DNA from: Caldalkalibacillus salinus
Lineage (GTDB): Bacteria > Bacillota > Bacilli > Caldalkalibacillales > JCM-10596
Length of the DNA: 64,000 nucleotides
Direction: 5' to 3'
Assembly (NCBI RefSeq): GCF_016745835.1
Contig: NZ_JAERVL010000015.1
Coordinates: forward strand, 218,363 to 282,362
Numbering within the stretch: the first letter of the stretch is position 1; each line of letters starts with the position of its first letter. Below are positions 56,017 through 64,000 of this stretch, piece after piece. A program made the position numbers and the translations under genes. Below the pieces are notes generated by a model, which worked only from the letters and a program-made list of their open reading frames with translations, was not told where the DNA came from and did no database searches.

Positions 56017-56934
56017 CTACTTTTTTAACATCCCTTTTATAACAAACCCTACATTGGCTGGCCGCTCGGCTAATCGCCGCATAAAGTAACCGTACCAGTC
56101 ATTGCCATAAGGGACATAAACCCTAACCCGATACCCTTCCTTTACCAATTGTTTTTGTAATTCAGTCCGTATGCCGTATAACATTTGAAATTCGAACTGA
56201 TCTAAAGGTATATGTTTTTCTTTTACGTAAGATTTCGTATGGGCAATCATGGCCTCATCGTGTGTGGCAACCGCAGCGTATAGCCCTTGGCTCAACTGGC
56301 GCTCCACAATTTTTTTAAAGTTATCGTCAACGTCTTTCTTATCTGGATAGGCCACTTTGGGAGATTCTTTGTAAGCACCTTTGACTAGCCTAAGGTTTGT
56401 ACGCCACTCGGCAAGACGTTGTACATCCTCCTCGCTGCGATACAAGTATGACTGTATGACGAGCCCTACATTATCATATTTTTCTCGAAGCGCCTCGTAA
56501 ATATCGAAGGTCATCTCTAGGTGAGCGTAATCCTCCATGTCAATACGAACAAAGTTACGATGCTTCTGGGCCACGGACAATATTTTTTCCATGTTAGATA
56601 GACACAGATCTTTGGAAATGTCTAATCCCATTGATGTCAACTTTAAGGAAAGATTGGAATCTACTTTCTCCCGAGCCATTCCTTCTAAGGCATCCATGCA
56701 GTGTTCTGCCATCATAAAAGCCTCTTGTTCATTGTGCACAAATTCCCCTAGGTGATCAATCGTCACTTTCATGCCTTGCGCATTCAAGTCTTTGATTGTC
56801 TGCAACGCAGATTCAAGGCTCTCCCCCGCTACAAACTTGCCAGCACCAAAGCGAAGGCCATACTTTTTGGCTAACCGATTAAAAAGACCATTTCTCCCCA
56901 TGTACAGAAAAAAATTGCGTAACAGTTGCTCCAT
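56017..56934 (-). CDS. putB: Proline dehydrogenase
   Basis: FAD enzyme oxidising proline to pyrroline-5-carboxylate. 305 residues, monofunctional Bacillus type; TIM-barrel motifs IDMEDYAHLEMTFDIYEAL, RLVKGAYKES and the C-terminal VRVYVPYGNDWYGYFMRRLAE. ATG 56934 lies 7 nt behind GGGGAG. No P5C dehydrogenase gene is in the window. Confidence 0.92.
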   Translation of the reverse strand: MEQLLRNFFLYMGRNGLFNRLAKKYGLRFGAGKFVAGESLESALQTIKDLNAQGMKVTIDHLGEFVHNEQEAFMMAEHCMDALEGMAREKVDSNLSLKLTSMGLDISKDLCLSNMEKILSVAQKHRNFVRIDMEDYAHLEMTFDIYEALREKYDNVGLVIQSYLYRSEEDVQRLAEWRTNLRLVKGAYKESPKVAYPDKKDVDDNFKKIVERQLSQGLYAAVATHDEAMIAHTKSYVKEKHIPLDQFEFQMLYGIRTELQKQLVKEGYRVRVYVPYGNDWYGYFMRRLAERPANVGFVIKGMLKK

Positions 56935-57031
56935 TTTGCATCTCCCCATCTTTGTAAGAAATAATAAATATATATGATTGCGTTGGACTTAAATGAACGT
57001 TTAAGTTTAGACATCTCTGTCCTACACTACT

Positions 57032-57092
57032 GGCGCTATAAGCGCCTCAAGTACAAATAATTACTATAAGGAGAGGAATGAAAGCGCATTCT
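57032..57092 (-). promoter_or_regulatory. Upstream region of putB: hairpin and cre-like site
   Basis: GGCGCT-ata-AGCGCC (57032-57046) is a compact palindrome. TGAAAGCGCATTCT (57079-57092) matches the CcpA cre consensus TGWAARCGYTWNCW at all but one position, consistent with carbon catabolite control of proline use. Neither the promoter nor a dedicated regulator could be fixed. The gap 56935-57295 shows no gene. Confidence 0.35.
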
Positions 57093-57160
57093 TACCTCCA
57101 TGTTCAGTATACTATATTTTAGAGAGACACAGAACAGACAATTGTCGATAAACGTAAAAA

Positions 57161-57203
57161 AAGAAAGACTAATTTAATCTGACTGACTAAGTTAGTCTTT
57201 CTT
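57161..57203 (-). terminator. Terminator of the S9 peptidase gene
   Basis: AAGAAAGACTAA/TTAGTCTTTCTT stem followed by a T-run on the minus strand. Confidence 0.8.
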
Positions 57204-57295
57204 ATATCATAAAGTGACAGTTATCATGCCTAAAAGATGATCATCATGCCTAACACTCGTGAAAATCACTTGGGGTGTTATAGATGATTAAAGCC

Positions 57296-59338
57296 CTATA
57301 CTTGTGTTGACACCTTTTTCTCTGTTCGTGCTTCAAACCAATTGATGATGTGATCTAACCTTTCTAAACGATGCTGAGGTTTACCGGAGCGGGACAAATC
57401 ATGATTTTCATCAGGGAAACGCACAAATTTGGTCTCTACACCTAATCGTTTTAAGGCCACATACCATTGCTCTGCCTGTTCCATAGGGCAGCGTAAATCT
57501 TCTTCACTATGCACAATTAAGGTTGGGGTCTGGACATTTTTAGCGTACCGCAAAGGAGAAATAGCTAGAAGTTTCTCTTCATCTGCCCAAAGGTCCGCTT
57601 TGCCATGCTGATACCAAGTGAAGAAATATCCGATATCACTCGTGCCGTAAAAACTGTGCCAGTTACAGATACTCCGTTGTGTGACGGCCGCTTTAAAACG
57701 ATCGGTCTTTGTCACGATGACATTAGTCATATACCCGCCATAACTACCACCAGTGACAAATAACTGATCTGTATCAACGTAGTCCTTGTTCTCGATGACA
57801 TAATCGACACCAGCCATTAAGTCTTCATAGTCCATCCCACTATAATCTCCAACGACAGCCCGAACAAAATCATGTCCGTAACCGTGACTACCACGAGGGT
57901 TAGTATAAAGGACGACATAGCCTTTGGCTGCCATGAGCTGCATCTCATGATGTAAGCCATTACCGTACGCTGTATGTGGCCCACCGTGAATCTGTAAAAT
58001 AAGTGGATACTGTTGCCCTTCCTGAAATGGGTAAGGTTTTAGAAGCCACCCTTCTATTTCAAGACCGTCTGTGCTCGTATATTTTATCTGTTCAGGCTCG
58101 CTTAAGGCAATCTCGCTTAGCAAAGGGCCGTTCCAATCCGTTAATTGTTGCCTTTCGTCCACACTGTCTAGATCCTGCACCACTAAATCACCTGTTGATT
58201 GGGGATGACCAAGCACGACAACAGCACGCTGTTCATTAATCAAATCAAAAGACGACACATTGGCCTGTGCAGGGGTCAGGGCCTCTGACACTTGGCCTTC
58301 AATATTCGTTTTAAATAGTTTGCAGTCTCCACCTACGGTCGCGTAAAAATAGATGTCTTGGCTATCTGGGCTCCATATTAACCTTAGGACTGCTGTATCA
58401 TATTTTGCGTCTACCCCGACAAGATTACCGACAGGGTGGTCCAAGTCAGACGTTAGCTTATGTGCTTTTCCGCCTGTCGTGGGGACGAGCCATACTTCAA
58501 CATTCCCGGAGCTCATCCATCCACGATTGTGCCCGGCAAAGGCCACCCATTGACCATCAGGGGAGTAGGTTGGACTCGTGATTATACCGTTCCCCTCATA
58601 CAGTAAATTTTCCTCCCCAGTGGCTAAATCAAACTGCCACAAGGATGGTATTTGACGTTCCTCAATATCCTGATCCTTTGAACCAACATATAAGACCTTT
58701 TTGCCGTCTGGTGAGAAGCTTGGCTGCGTAAAATCATACGTTTCATCCGTTAATCTCGTCCATGTCTGATCCTCAATGCTAAAGAGATAGACTTGTTTAC
58801 GTTTGTCATCATGGATACCTACACCATCCGCTTTGTATCTAAGGCGTGTAATTTCAATCACGTCGCTTTTCTTATCCTCATGACGCCCTGAGTCTTCCCC
58901 AGTGGCATTCGTCTGTGTATCCGACGTTGTTTCAGCATCTCCCTTCGTGGTGATGACCATACGTTTACCGTCAGGTGACCATTGATACTCTAACACACCG
59001 TTTGGCACGTCTGTAAGGGGCTTAGCTTCTCCACCGTCAACTGGAAGTAACCAAATTTGTTTTTTTCCTGTCCGATTAGATAAAAAGGCTAGTGTCTTGC
59101 CATTGGGTGACCACTTCGGTGTGGTGTCTCTTATTAATTGATCCGCTTTATATTGATATGTATAAGGTCGACCTTCATCCTCTAAGTCTGTGACATATAT
59201 AGAAGAGTAGTAACCATCTTTTTCTCCATCAATCTGTGTTAAAACGTAAGCTACGCGAGTGCCATCTGGTGATGTTTGTGGATCACCGACAAATTTAAAC
59301 TTTAGTAGATCCTCGGCTGTGATCGCTCGTTTCCCCAA
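57296..59338 (-). CDS. S9 family prolyl oligopeptidase/acylaminoacyl peptidase
   Basis: About 680 residues: N-terminal beta-propeller with WSPDGK/SPDGQ repeats (about 1-400) and C-terminal alpha/beta hydrolase. Catalytic Ser in TGGSYGGYMTN, Asp in HSEEDLRCPM, His in PDENHDLSRSG; resembles B. subtilis YuxL. No signal peptide, so cytoplasmic. The frame opens at GTG 59395, but TTG 59338 is 9 nt behind GAGGGGG and aligns with the YuxL N-terminus (xKRAITAEDL). Confidence 0.88.
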   Translation of the reverse strand: MGKRAITAEDLLKFKFVGDPQTSPDGTRVAYVLTQIDGEKDGYYSSIYVTDLEDEGRPYTYQYKADQLIRDTTPKWSPNGKTLAFLSNRTGKKQIWLLPVDGGEAKPLTDVPNGVLEYQWSPDGKRMVITTKGDAETTSDTQTNATGEDSGRHEDKKSDVIEITRLRYKADGVGIHDDKRKQVYLFSIEDQTWTRLTDETYDFTQPSFSPDGKKVLYVGSKDQDIEERQIPSLWQFDLATGEENLLYEGNGIITSPTYSPDGQWVAFAGHNRGWMSSGNVEVWLVPTTGGKAHKLTSDLDHPVGNLVGVDAKYDTAVLRLIWSPDSQDIYFYATVGGDCKLFKTNIEGQVSEALTPAQANVSSFDLINEQRAVVVLGHPQSTGDLVVQDLDSVDERQQLTDWNGPLLSEIALSEPEQIKYTSTDGLEIEGWLLKPYPFQEGQQYPLILQIHGGPHTAYGNGLHHEMQLMAAKGYVVLYTNPRGSHGYGHDFVRAVVGDYSGMDYEDLMAGVDYVIENKDYVDTDQLFVTGGSYGGYMTNVIVTKTDRFKAAVTQRSICNWHSFYGTSDIGYFFTWYQHGKADLWADEEKLLAISPLRYAKNVQTPTLIVHSEEDLRCPMEQAEQWYVALKRLGVETKFVRFPDENHDLSRSGKPQHRLERLDHIINWFEARTEKKVSTQV

Positions 59339-59413
59339 TTTCGTCTTCCCCCTCGTTTCAATTATCTGAATATCTTTTATTCTAACATTTCGCACAGCGA
59401 AGTAAAATACTCT

Positions 59414-59557
59414 CTATTCACGTGCCCGTTGTTTTCGCTCTTTTTTGGCCCTTTGACGCCCTTGATAAACCAAGGCTAGGACGACAATAACGCCAACGAC
59501 AGTTAGAATAACATAAGCATTGTGAGAAATATATTGCCATAGGGCATGACCCTCCAT
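59414..59557 (-). CDS. Small single-helix membrane protein
   Basis: 47 residues: short N-terminus, one membrane helix (AYVILTVVGVIVVLALVY) and a strongly basic tail (RQRAKKERKQRARE). ATG 59557 is 8 nt behind AAAGGAG; the longer open frame upstream has no site. Function unknown. Confidence 0.65.
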   Translation of the reverse strand: MEGHALWQYISHNAYVILTVVGVIVVLALVYQGRQRAKKERKQRARE

Positions 59558-59641
59558 GATTACTACTCCTTTCCTTTCGTACTGAAAACTAGATGAAACA
59601 CGACTTAAAATATGGTCTAACGGCCTCATTAAAAATTCGGC

Positions 59642-59686
59642 GACAGCAGAAAGCCTCTTCTTTACGAGAAGAGGCCTCATCTGTCA
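59642..59686 (-). terminator. Terminator after the DUF2892-like gene
   Basis: GCCTCTTCT/AGAAGAGGC core with an outer GACAG/CTGTC helix, 17 nt after the stop at 59703. The T-run is short. Confidence 0.55.
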
Positions 59687-59702
59687 CTTATAAGCGACCG
59701 CC

Positions 59703-60092
59703 TTAATTATAGGGGCGATCATCATCCTCATCGTCTTGACTATGTCCATACATCTGCTCAATCATGTCCATATCGATTTCTTTCTTTGCTTTATTCATCA
59801 TTTTTCTAGCGCCACGGCTGGTTTTGTTCATCGTCCGATCCACCTGCTGTCTAGAGCGATCGACCATACCTTCAACTTCGTCTGCGACACCGGCCGAGTC
59901 TTTACCAAACATGGCTAGCATCGGGCAGTAGCGCGTCACGCCTTCAGCCACTTTCATGGCGGATGCCATCGTCACGAAAAAGCCTGTGTTACTGTGAGGA
60001 CGTCGGATCATTTCAGATGTTCCCCAAGCGACCCCTGTGAGACCAAACATCAATCTCATGTATGCGTCTATTGTATTAACATTTTTCTTCAT
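59703..60092 (-). CDS. DUF2892-like membrane protein
   Basis: 129 residues. The N-terminus KKNVNTIDAYMRLMFGLTGVAWG and the RYCPM motif match DUF2892 (YgaP-type membrane domain): one or two hydrophobic segments in residues 10-60. A hydrophilic Lys/Met-rich region and an acidic end (DDEDDDRPYN) follow. GGAGG precedes the ATG. Function unknown; divergent from hemE. Confidence 0.75.
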   Translation of the reverse strand: MKKNVNTIDAYMRLMFGLTGVAWGTSEMIRRPHSNTGFFVTMASAMKVAEGVTRYCPMLAMFGKDSAGVADEVEGMVDRSRQQVDRTMNKTSRGARKMMNKAKKEIDMDMIEQMYGHSQDDEDDDRPYN

Positions 60093-60196
60093 TGATGAAA
60101 TCCTCCTGTGGTTCGCATTTTTCGTTAGTATGTGTTACTTAAATGAAATCATGTACTGAAAAATTCAGTGCTTTGTCATATACATATGCAGTTCAC

Positions 60197-60226
60197 TTGA
60201 TCATTTCATGTAGAATAAGGGATAAT
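60197..60226 (+). promoter_or_regulatory. Possible hemE promoter
   Basis: TTGATC (60197-60202), 18-nt spacer, GATAAT (60221-60226), about 70 nt before hemE. Moderate match only. Confidence 0.4.
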
Positions 60227-60298
60227 GAGACTATTGTGAGTAAGTAGGTCAATACTAAATGATAAGAGATGTTTGAAGAAATGAGGGTTATAGCTGAG

Positions 60299-61339
60299 AT
60301 GTCTTATAACGATACTTTTATACGTGCTTGTCGAAAAGAGAAAACGGATTATGTACCGGTGTGGTATATGCGTCAAGCGGGACGTTACGACCCGGATTAT
60401 ATGAAAATCAAAGAGAAATACTCTTTGCTTGAAATTTGTGAGCAACCAGAATTAGCAGCTGAGGTGACCATGCAACCGGTGAATAAATTAGGGGTAGATG
60501 CTGCTATTCTGTATTCGGATATCATGAATCCAGTGGCCTCTATTGGCATTGATTTTGACATTGTTAAAAATGTCGGACCCGTTATTGAGAACCCAGTGCG
60601 TACTATGGAAGATGTGCGTAATCTTAAGCCTATACAGGTAGAGGAAGACCTTGGGCACGTTTTAGAAACTATACGCATCCTTGATCGTGAGCTTACCATT
60701 CCTTTGATCACTTTTGCAGGCGCACCTTTTACGATTGCGAGTTACATTGTTGAAGGAAAGCCTTCTAGGAACTATTTGAAAACGAAACAGATGATGTACA
60801 GTGCGCCAGACGTATGGGATGCCCTAATGAAGCAACTGGGTGATATGATTACGAAGTATTTGCAGGCACAGATCCGTTCGGGTGCGAAAGCGATTCAACT
60901 TTTTGATAGCTGGGTTGGCGCGTTAGCTCCTAAGGATTTTGAACGCTATGTCCTGCCTACGATTCGTCAGATTTTTGACGCTTTAAAACATGAAGATATC
61001 CCTAAAATCTACTTCCCAGGTGTGAGTTCTGGGGAACTATTACCGAGCTTAGCATCATTACCGGTCGACGTGATCGGTTTAGACTGGCGTGTATCCATAT
61101 CTGAAGGAAGAAGAAGACTCGATCACCGTTTTGCCGTTCAAGGCAACCTAGATCCTATGGTCTTAAACGGTCCCGAACACGTGATTAAGCAATATGCGAA
61201 AGAAATAATAGATGAAGGTATTCTTGAACCTGGCTATATTTTTAACCTTGGGCACGGATTGTTCCCTCAGGCTTCCGTTGAGAAGTTAAAGGTGCTCACG
61301 GCTTATGTTCAAGAGTATTCAAAAGAAGTGCTCAAGTAG
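60299..61339 (+). CDS. hemE: Uroporphyrinogen decarboxylase
   Basis: Decarboxylates uroporphyrinogen III to coproporphyrinogen III. About 346 residues; the N-terminal PVWYMRQAGRYDPDY motif with the Arg residues binding substrate carboxylates, and TFAGAPFTIASYIVEG. The start ATG 60299 (MSYNDTFIRA) fits the family N-terminus; ATGs at 60269 and 60281 also lie in frame and the ribosome site is weak for all three. First gene of hemEHY. Confidence 0.93.
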   Translation: MSYNDTFIRACRKEKTDYVPVWYMRQAGRYDPDYMKIKEKYSLLEICEQPELAAEVTMQPVNKLGVDAAILYSDIMNPVASIGIDFDIVKNVGPVIENPVRTMEDVRNLKPIQVEEDLGHVLETIRILDRELTIPLITFAGAPFTIASYIVEGKPSRNYLKTKQMMYSAPDVWDALMKQLGDMITKYLQAQIRSGAKAIQLFDSWVGALAPKDFERYVLPTIRQIFDALKHEDIPKIYFPGVSSGELLPSLASLPVDVIGLDWRVSISEGRRRLDHRFAVQGNLDPMVLNGPEHVIKQYAKEIIDEGILEPGYIFNLGHGLFPQASVEKLKVLTAYVQEYSKEVLK

Positions 61340-61353
61340 AGAGGATGATTTGA

Positions 61354-62286
61354 ATGTCTAAAGAAACCATCGGTGTGTTAGTGATGTCTTACGGAACACC
61401 TGAGAGTATGGACCAAGTTGAGGAATATTACACCCATATTCGCAGAGGCAACCCTCCAACGAAAGAACAGTTAGACGAGTTAGAAGAACGCTATGAGGCT
61501 ATCGGTGGATTTTTCCCACTTAGACAGAATACCAATCGTCAGGTGGAGGCCCTACAAGCTCTTTTGAACGAGGATCATGCTTCTGAATATAATTTCGTTT
61601 GCTATCAAGGCTTAAAACATGCGCGTCCGTACATTGAAGATGGCGTGAAGCAAATGGCAGCTGACGGTATAAAGCGTGCAGTGAGCATCGTTCTTGCGCC
61701 CCACTACTCCGTTATGAGTATAGGGACATATAACAAGCGCGCTCATGAAACAGCACAAGAAGTCGGGATAGACCTCCTGTCTGTCGACTCTTATCATTTG
61801 CATCCCGCGCTTATTGATGCCCATGTAGATAGAGTCAATGAATCGTTAGCACAGTTTGAGGGTAACAAAGAAAGTGTCCGCCTCATTTTTACAGCGCATA
61901 GCTTACCGGAGCGGATACTCGAGATGAACGATCCTTACGTTGATCAAATGCATGAAACGTCCAATGCGATCGCTAAGCGAGTGGGGACTGCCAATTGGCA
62001 GTTTGCTTGGCAAAGCGCAGGTCAAACGGCCATGCCTTGGTTAGGTCCTGATATTTTAGACGTGTTAGAAAAAATCAATAAAGAAGAACAAGTCGACAAG
62101 GTTCTGATCTGTCCCATCGGTTTCGTATCCGACCACTTAGAAATCTTATATGACATCGATATCGAATGTAAGGATCTTGCCCAAAAGCTTGGCATGCATT
62201 TAGAAAGAACACGTTCACTTAACACTGACCCTCAGTACATTGAGGTTCTTACAGATAGTGTTTACAGTAAGATAGAAAAGGAATGA
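61354..62286 (+). CDS. hemH: Ferrochelatase (coproporphyrin type)
   Basis: Inserts Fe2+ into coproporphyrin III in the Gram-positive (CpfC) branch. 310 residues; catalytic His in LAPHYSVMS and Glu in GFVSDHLEILYDI. GAGAGG precedes the ATG. Ends in an ATGA overlap with hemY. Confidence 0.93.
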   Translation: MSKETIGVLVMSYGTPESMDQVEEYYTHIRRGNPPTKEQLDELEERYEAIGGFFPLRQNTNRQVEALQALLNEDHASEYNFVCYQGLKHARPYIEDGVKQMAADGIKRAVSIVLAPHYSVMSIGTYNKRAHETAQEVGIDLLSVDSYHLHPALIDAHVDRVNESLAQFEGNKESVRLIFTAHSLPERILEMNDPYVDQMHETSNAIAKRVGTANWQFAWQSAGQTAMPWLGPDILDVLEKINKEEQVDKVLICPIGFVSDHLEILYDIDIECKDLAQKLGMHLERTRSLNTDPQYIEVLTDSVYSKIEKE

Positions 62287-63740
62287 CAAAAATGGCGAAG
62301 AACATTGTCATTGTAGGGGGCGGCATTACGGGCTTGAGTGCCGCCTTTTACGCGTCTAAATTTGCACAGGAAAAACAAATCCCCGTCAATATTACACTCA
62401 TTGAAAAGGCACCTGCATTAGGGGGAAAAATGCAAACGCAGTATCGCGACGGTTTTACCATTGAACGTGGACCGGATTCTTTTCTTGCTCGTAAGCGACC
62501 GATGATTGATCTCATTCAGGACCTTAATTTGACTGATCAACTGGTCGGAACGGATAGCAAAGCCAAAAAGACGTATATTCTTCACAATGGAGAGTTGCAT
62601 CGCATCCCTGCTGGTTCCGTTTTAGGCATCCCGACAGCGATGGGGCCTTTTTTCAAAACAGGATTGATTTCTCCTGCCGGAAAGTTAAGGGCTCTCATGG
62701 ACCTTATACAACCGAAAGGGGAACACACGTCAGACGAATCTTTGGGACAGTTTCTAGAGCGGAGACTAGGCAAAGAAGTGGTTCAACACATCACGGAACC
62801 GTTACTGTCAGGGATTTACGCTGGAGAGATGAGCAAATTGAGTCTCATGGCTACATTCCCACAGTTTCGTTCTGTTGAACAGAAACATCGCAGTCTTATT
62901 CTGGGGATGAAAGAGAATCGAAAAAATCAAACGGCACCTCAAGACATTCCGGGTGTACCCAAAGGGACCGTATTCCTTAGTTTAAAAGGCGGGTTATCCA
63001 GTCTTATTAAAGCTTTAGAACAGCAACTCTCTCCTCAAGTGACCGTCTTAACGGGTCAACAGGTCTCCGCCATACAAAAGCATGGCGATGTTCAAGATGA
63101 AAATACAGCTGATTTTCACCCATACACTGTTCGGCTCGATAATGGTACAGAATATCAAGCGGACAACGTGATTCTGACAACACCACCGCCTCAGGCCGCC
63201 ACTTTGTTAGCGCCTTTCGATGTAGGTGAGGCTTTACAAAACGTTTATTACGTCTCAGTTGCCAATGTCATTATGGCTTTCGAGAAAAAAGATATTGCCA
63301 AACCGCTTGATGGTTCTGGGTTCCTCGTACCACGGAGTGAAGGACGGCACATCACCGCCTGTACTTGGACATCTACTAAATGGGCTCACTCAGCACCAGA
63401 GGACAAAGTGCTAGTGCGATGCTACGTCGGTCGTAGAGGGGATGAATCCATAACCACACTTCCAGAAGATGAACTGGTGAAAAAGGTACGCCAAGACATG
63501 AAAGACTTGATCGGGTTAGAGGCTGAACCCCTTTTCTACGAGGTGAATCGCTGGCCCCATGCCATGCCGCAATATCCTGTTGGGCATGTCAACATGGTCA
63601 AGGACGTGCGGAAAAAGCTTGAACAAACACTCCCAGGTGTGTTCGTCACAGGGGGGGGGTACGGTGGTGTCGGTCTCCCCGATTGCGTTCACCAAGGTAA
63701 GACAGTCGCAGAGCAAGCCCTTAGTGTTGAAGATTCATAA
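62283..63740 (+). CDS. hemY: Coproporphyrinogen III/protoporphyrinogen oxidase
   Basis: FAD-dependent, oxygen-using oxidase (CgoX in the coproporphyrin pathway). 485 residues; dinucleotide-binding IVGGGITGLSAAFYASK at the N-terminus, GGKMQTQYRDGFTIERGPDSFL, and C-terminal FAD contact VFVTGGGYGGVGLPDC. ATG at 62283 overlaps the hemH stop; an ATG three codons later is 9 nt behind AAAAGGA. Last gene of hemEHY. Confidence 0.93.
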   Translation: MTKMAKNIVIVGGGITGLSAAFYASKFAQEKQIPVNITLIEKAPALGGKMQTQYRDGFTIERGPDSFLARKRPMIDLIQDLNLTDQLVGTDSKAKKTYILHNGELHRIPAGSVLGIPTAMGPFFKTGLISPAGKLRALMDLIQPKGEHTSDESLGQFLERRLGKEVVQHITEPLLSGIYAGEMSKLSLMATFPQFRSVEQKHRSLILGMKENRKNQTAPQDIPGVPKGTVFLSLKGGLSSLIKALEQQLSPQVTVLTGQQVSAIQKHGDVQDENTADFHPYTVRLDNGTEYQADNVILTTPPPQAATLLAPFDVGEALQNVYYVSVANVIMAFEKKDIAKPLDGSGFLVPRSEGRHITACTWTSTKWAHSAPEDKVLVRCYVGRRGDESITTLPEDELVKKVRQDMKDLIGLEAEPLFYEVNRWPHAMPQYPVGHVNMVKDVRKKLEQTLPGVFVTGGGYGGVGLPDCVHQGKTVAEQALSVEDS

Positions 63741-63769
63741 TACAAGATTCTGATTCTTAATGGATTCCA

Positions 63770-63797
63770 TAAAGGGGTTCACATAAAGGGGTTCACA
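63770..63797. repeat. 14-bp tandem duplication
   Basis: ATAAAGGGGTTCAC occurs twice in a row downstream of hemY. No function apparent. Confidence 0.7.
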
Positions 63798-63910
63798 TCG
63801 TACCTGTGAAAACGATAGTCATTTCTGCATGGCTAGCGACTGTAGGGTGTCGCAGAGCGTTAAATGAAGATGAAGACGCTCAGAAGACGATTAATTTCCC
63901 CTATAATCAA

Positions 63911-63943
63911 GAAAGGAAAGAACGGGATGTGTTCTTTCCTTTC
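63911..63943 (+). terminator. Terminator of hemEHY
   Basis: GAAAGGAAAGAAC/GTTCTTTCCTTTC, perfect 13-bp stem with a 7-nt loop and T-rich flank. The last 50 nt may contain the start of another gene (ATG at 63987), too short to judge. Confidence 0.85.
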
Positions 63944-64000
63944 TTTGTCTTATTATTACGATTGAAAAAGATAAGGTGTAAGGGACATGAATGTCTTTCG

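Overview
The window reads as a chromosomal segment of a Gram-positive, low-to-mid GC member of the Bacillaceae. Several gene groups follow Bacillus order: sufCDSUB next to metNPQ, sigI-rsgI, yunC/yunD, the yus-type fatty-acid cluster (fadN-fadA-fadE) with gcvH and yusI not far away, and hemE-hemH-hemY. Strong GGAGG-type ribosome sites, TTG/GTG starts, an S-box and a cobalamin riboswitch also fit. Very acidic secreted proteins and uptake systems for choline and proline suggest a salt- and/or alkali-adapted organism (inference). No rRNA, tRNA, IS element, prophage or CRISPR array was seen.

Layout. 1-2 kb: Mn/Zn-type binding lipoprotein and a DUF421 membrane protein. 2-5.8 kb (minus): dfrA-thyA, yunC, a DUF6154-like protein and a YunD-like phosphoesterase that seems to start at ATT. 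6-11.2 kb (minus): complete sufCDSUB Fe-S operon behind a promoter overlapped by a Fur-like element. 12.5-15.3 kb (minus): metNPQ methionine importer under a SAM-I riboswitch. 15.5-17.7 kb: sigI-rsgI. 17.8-20 kb: an MFS transporter and a lipoprotein with an ECF-type promoter. 20-28.5 kb: fatty-acid beta-oxidation operon fadN-fadA-fadE-lcfA with divergent fadR and a textbook FadR operator; a 93-bp tandem repeat lies between fadA and fadE. 28.6-32.4 kb: small hypothetical gene, MBL hydrolase, GNAT protein, gcvH, and a YusI/ArsC-like gene whose first redox cysteine codon is TGA. 32.5-41.6 kb (minus): a ten-gene corrinoid uptake and salvage operon (btuF, btuC, btuD-cbiZ, cbiB, cobD, cobU, cobS, cobC, a second CobU-like gene, pduO) under a cobalamin riboswitch. 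41.7-44 kb: DUF2797 protein and an MFS efflux-type transporter behind a leader ORF plus terminator. 44.4-46 kb: acidic repeat-rich secreted protein. 46-50.3 kb: choline importer, GbsR and betaine-aldehyde dehydrogenase. 50.4-52.2 kb: second acyl-CoA dehydrogenase. 52.4-54.1 kb: second DUF421 protein and a frame-broken copper-amine-oxidase-like domain protein. 54.3-57 kb: proline dehydrogenase, a 37-codon symporter accessory peptide and PutP. 57.3-60.1 kb: S9 peptidase and two small membrane proteins. 60.3-63.7 kb: hemE-hemH-hemY.

The most notable signal is the YusI/ArsC-like gene at 31973-32335 (minus). An in-frame TGA at codon 12 replaces the first Cys of the family CxxC motif, and a 7-bp hairpin with a GG-containing loop follows at the distance expected of a bacterial SECIS. 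This is a strong candidate selenoprotein that ordinary gene calling truncates to its last 78 codons. Other unusual points are a CTT-TGA +1 frame junction of the RF2 type in the copper-amine-oxidase-like gene, an ATT start for the YunD-like gene, a possible attenuation leader before an MFS transporter, and the in-phase 93-bp repeats inside the fad operon.
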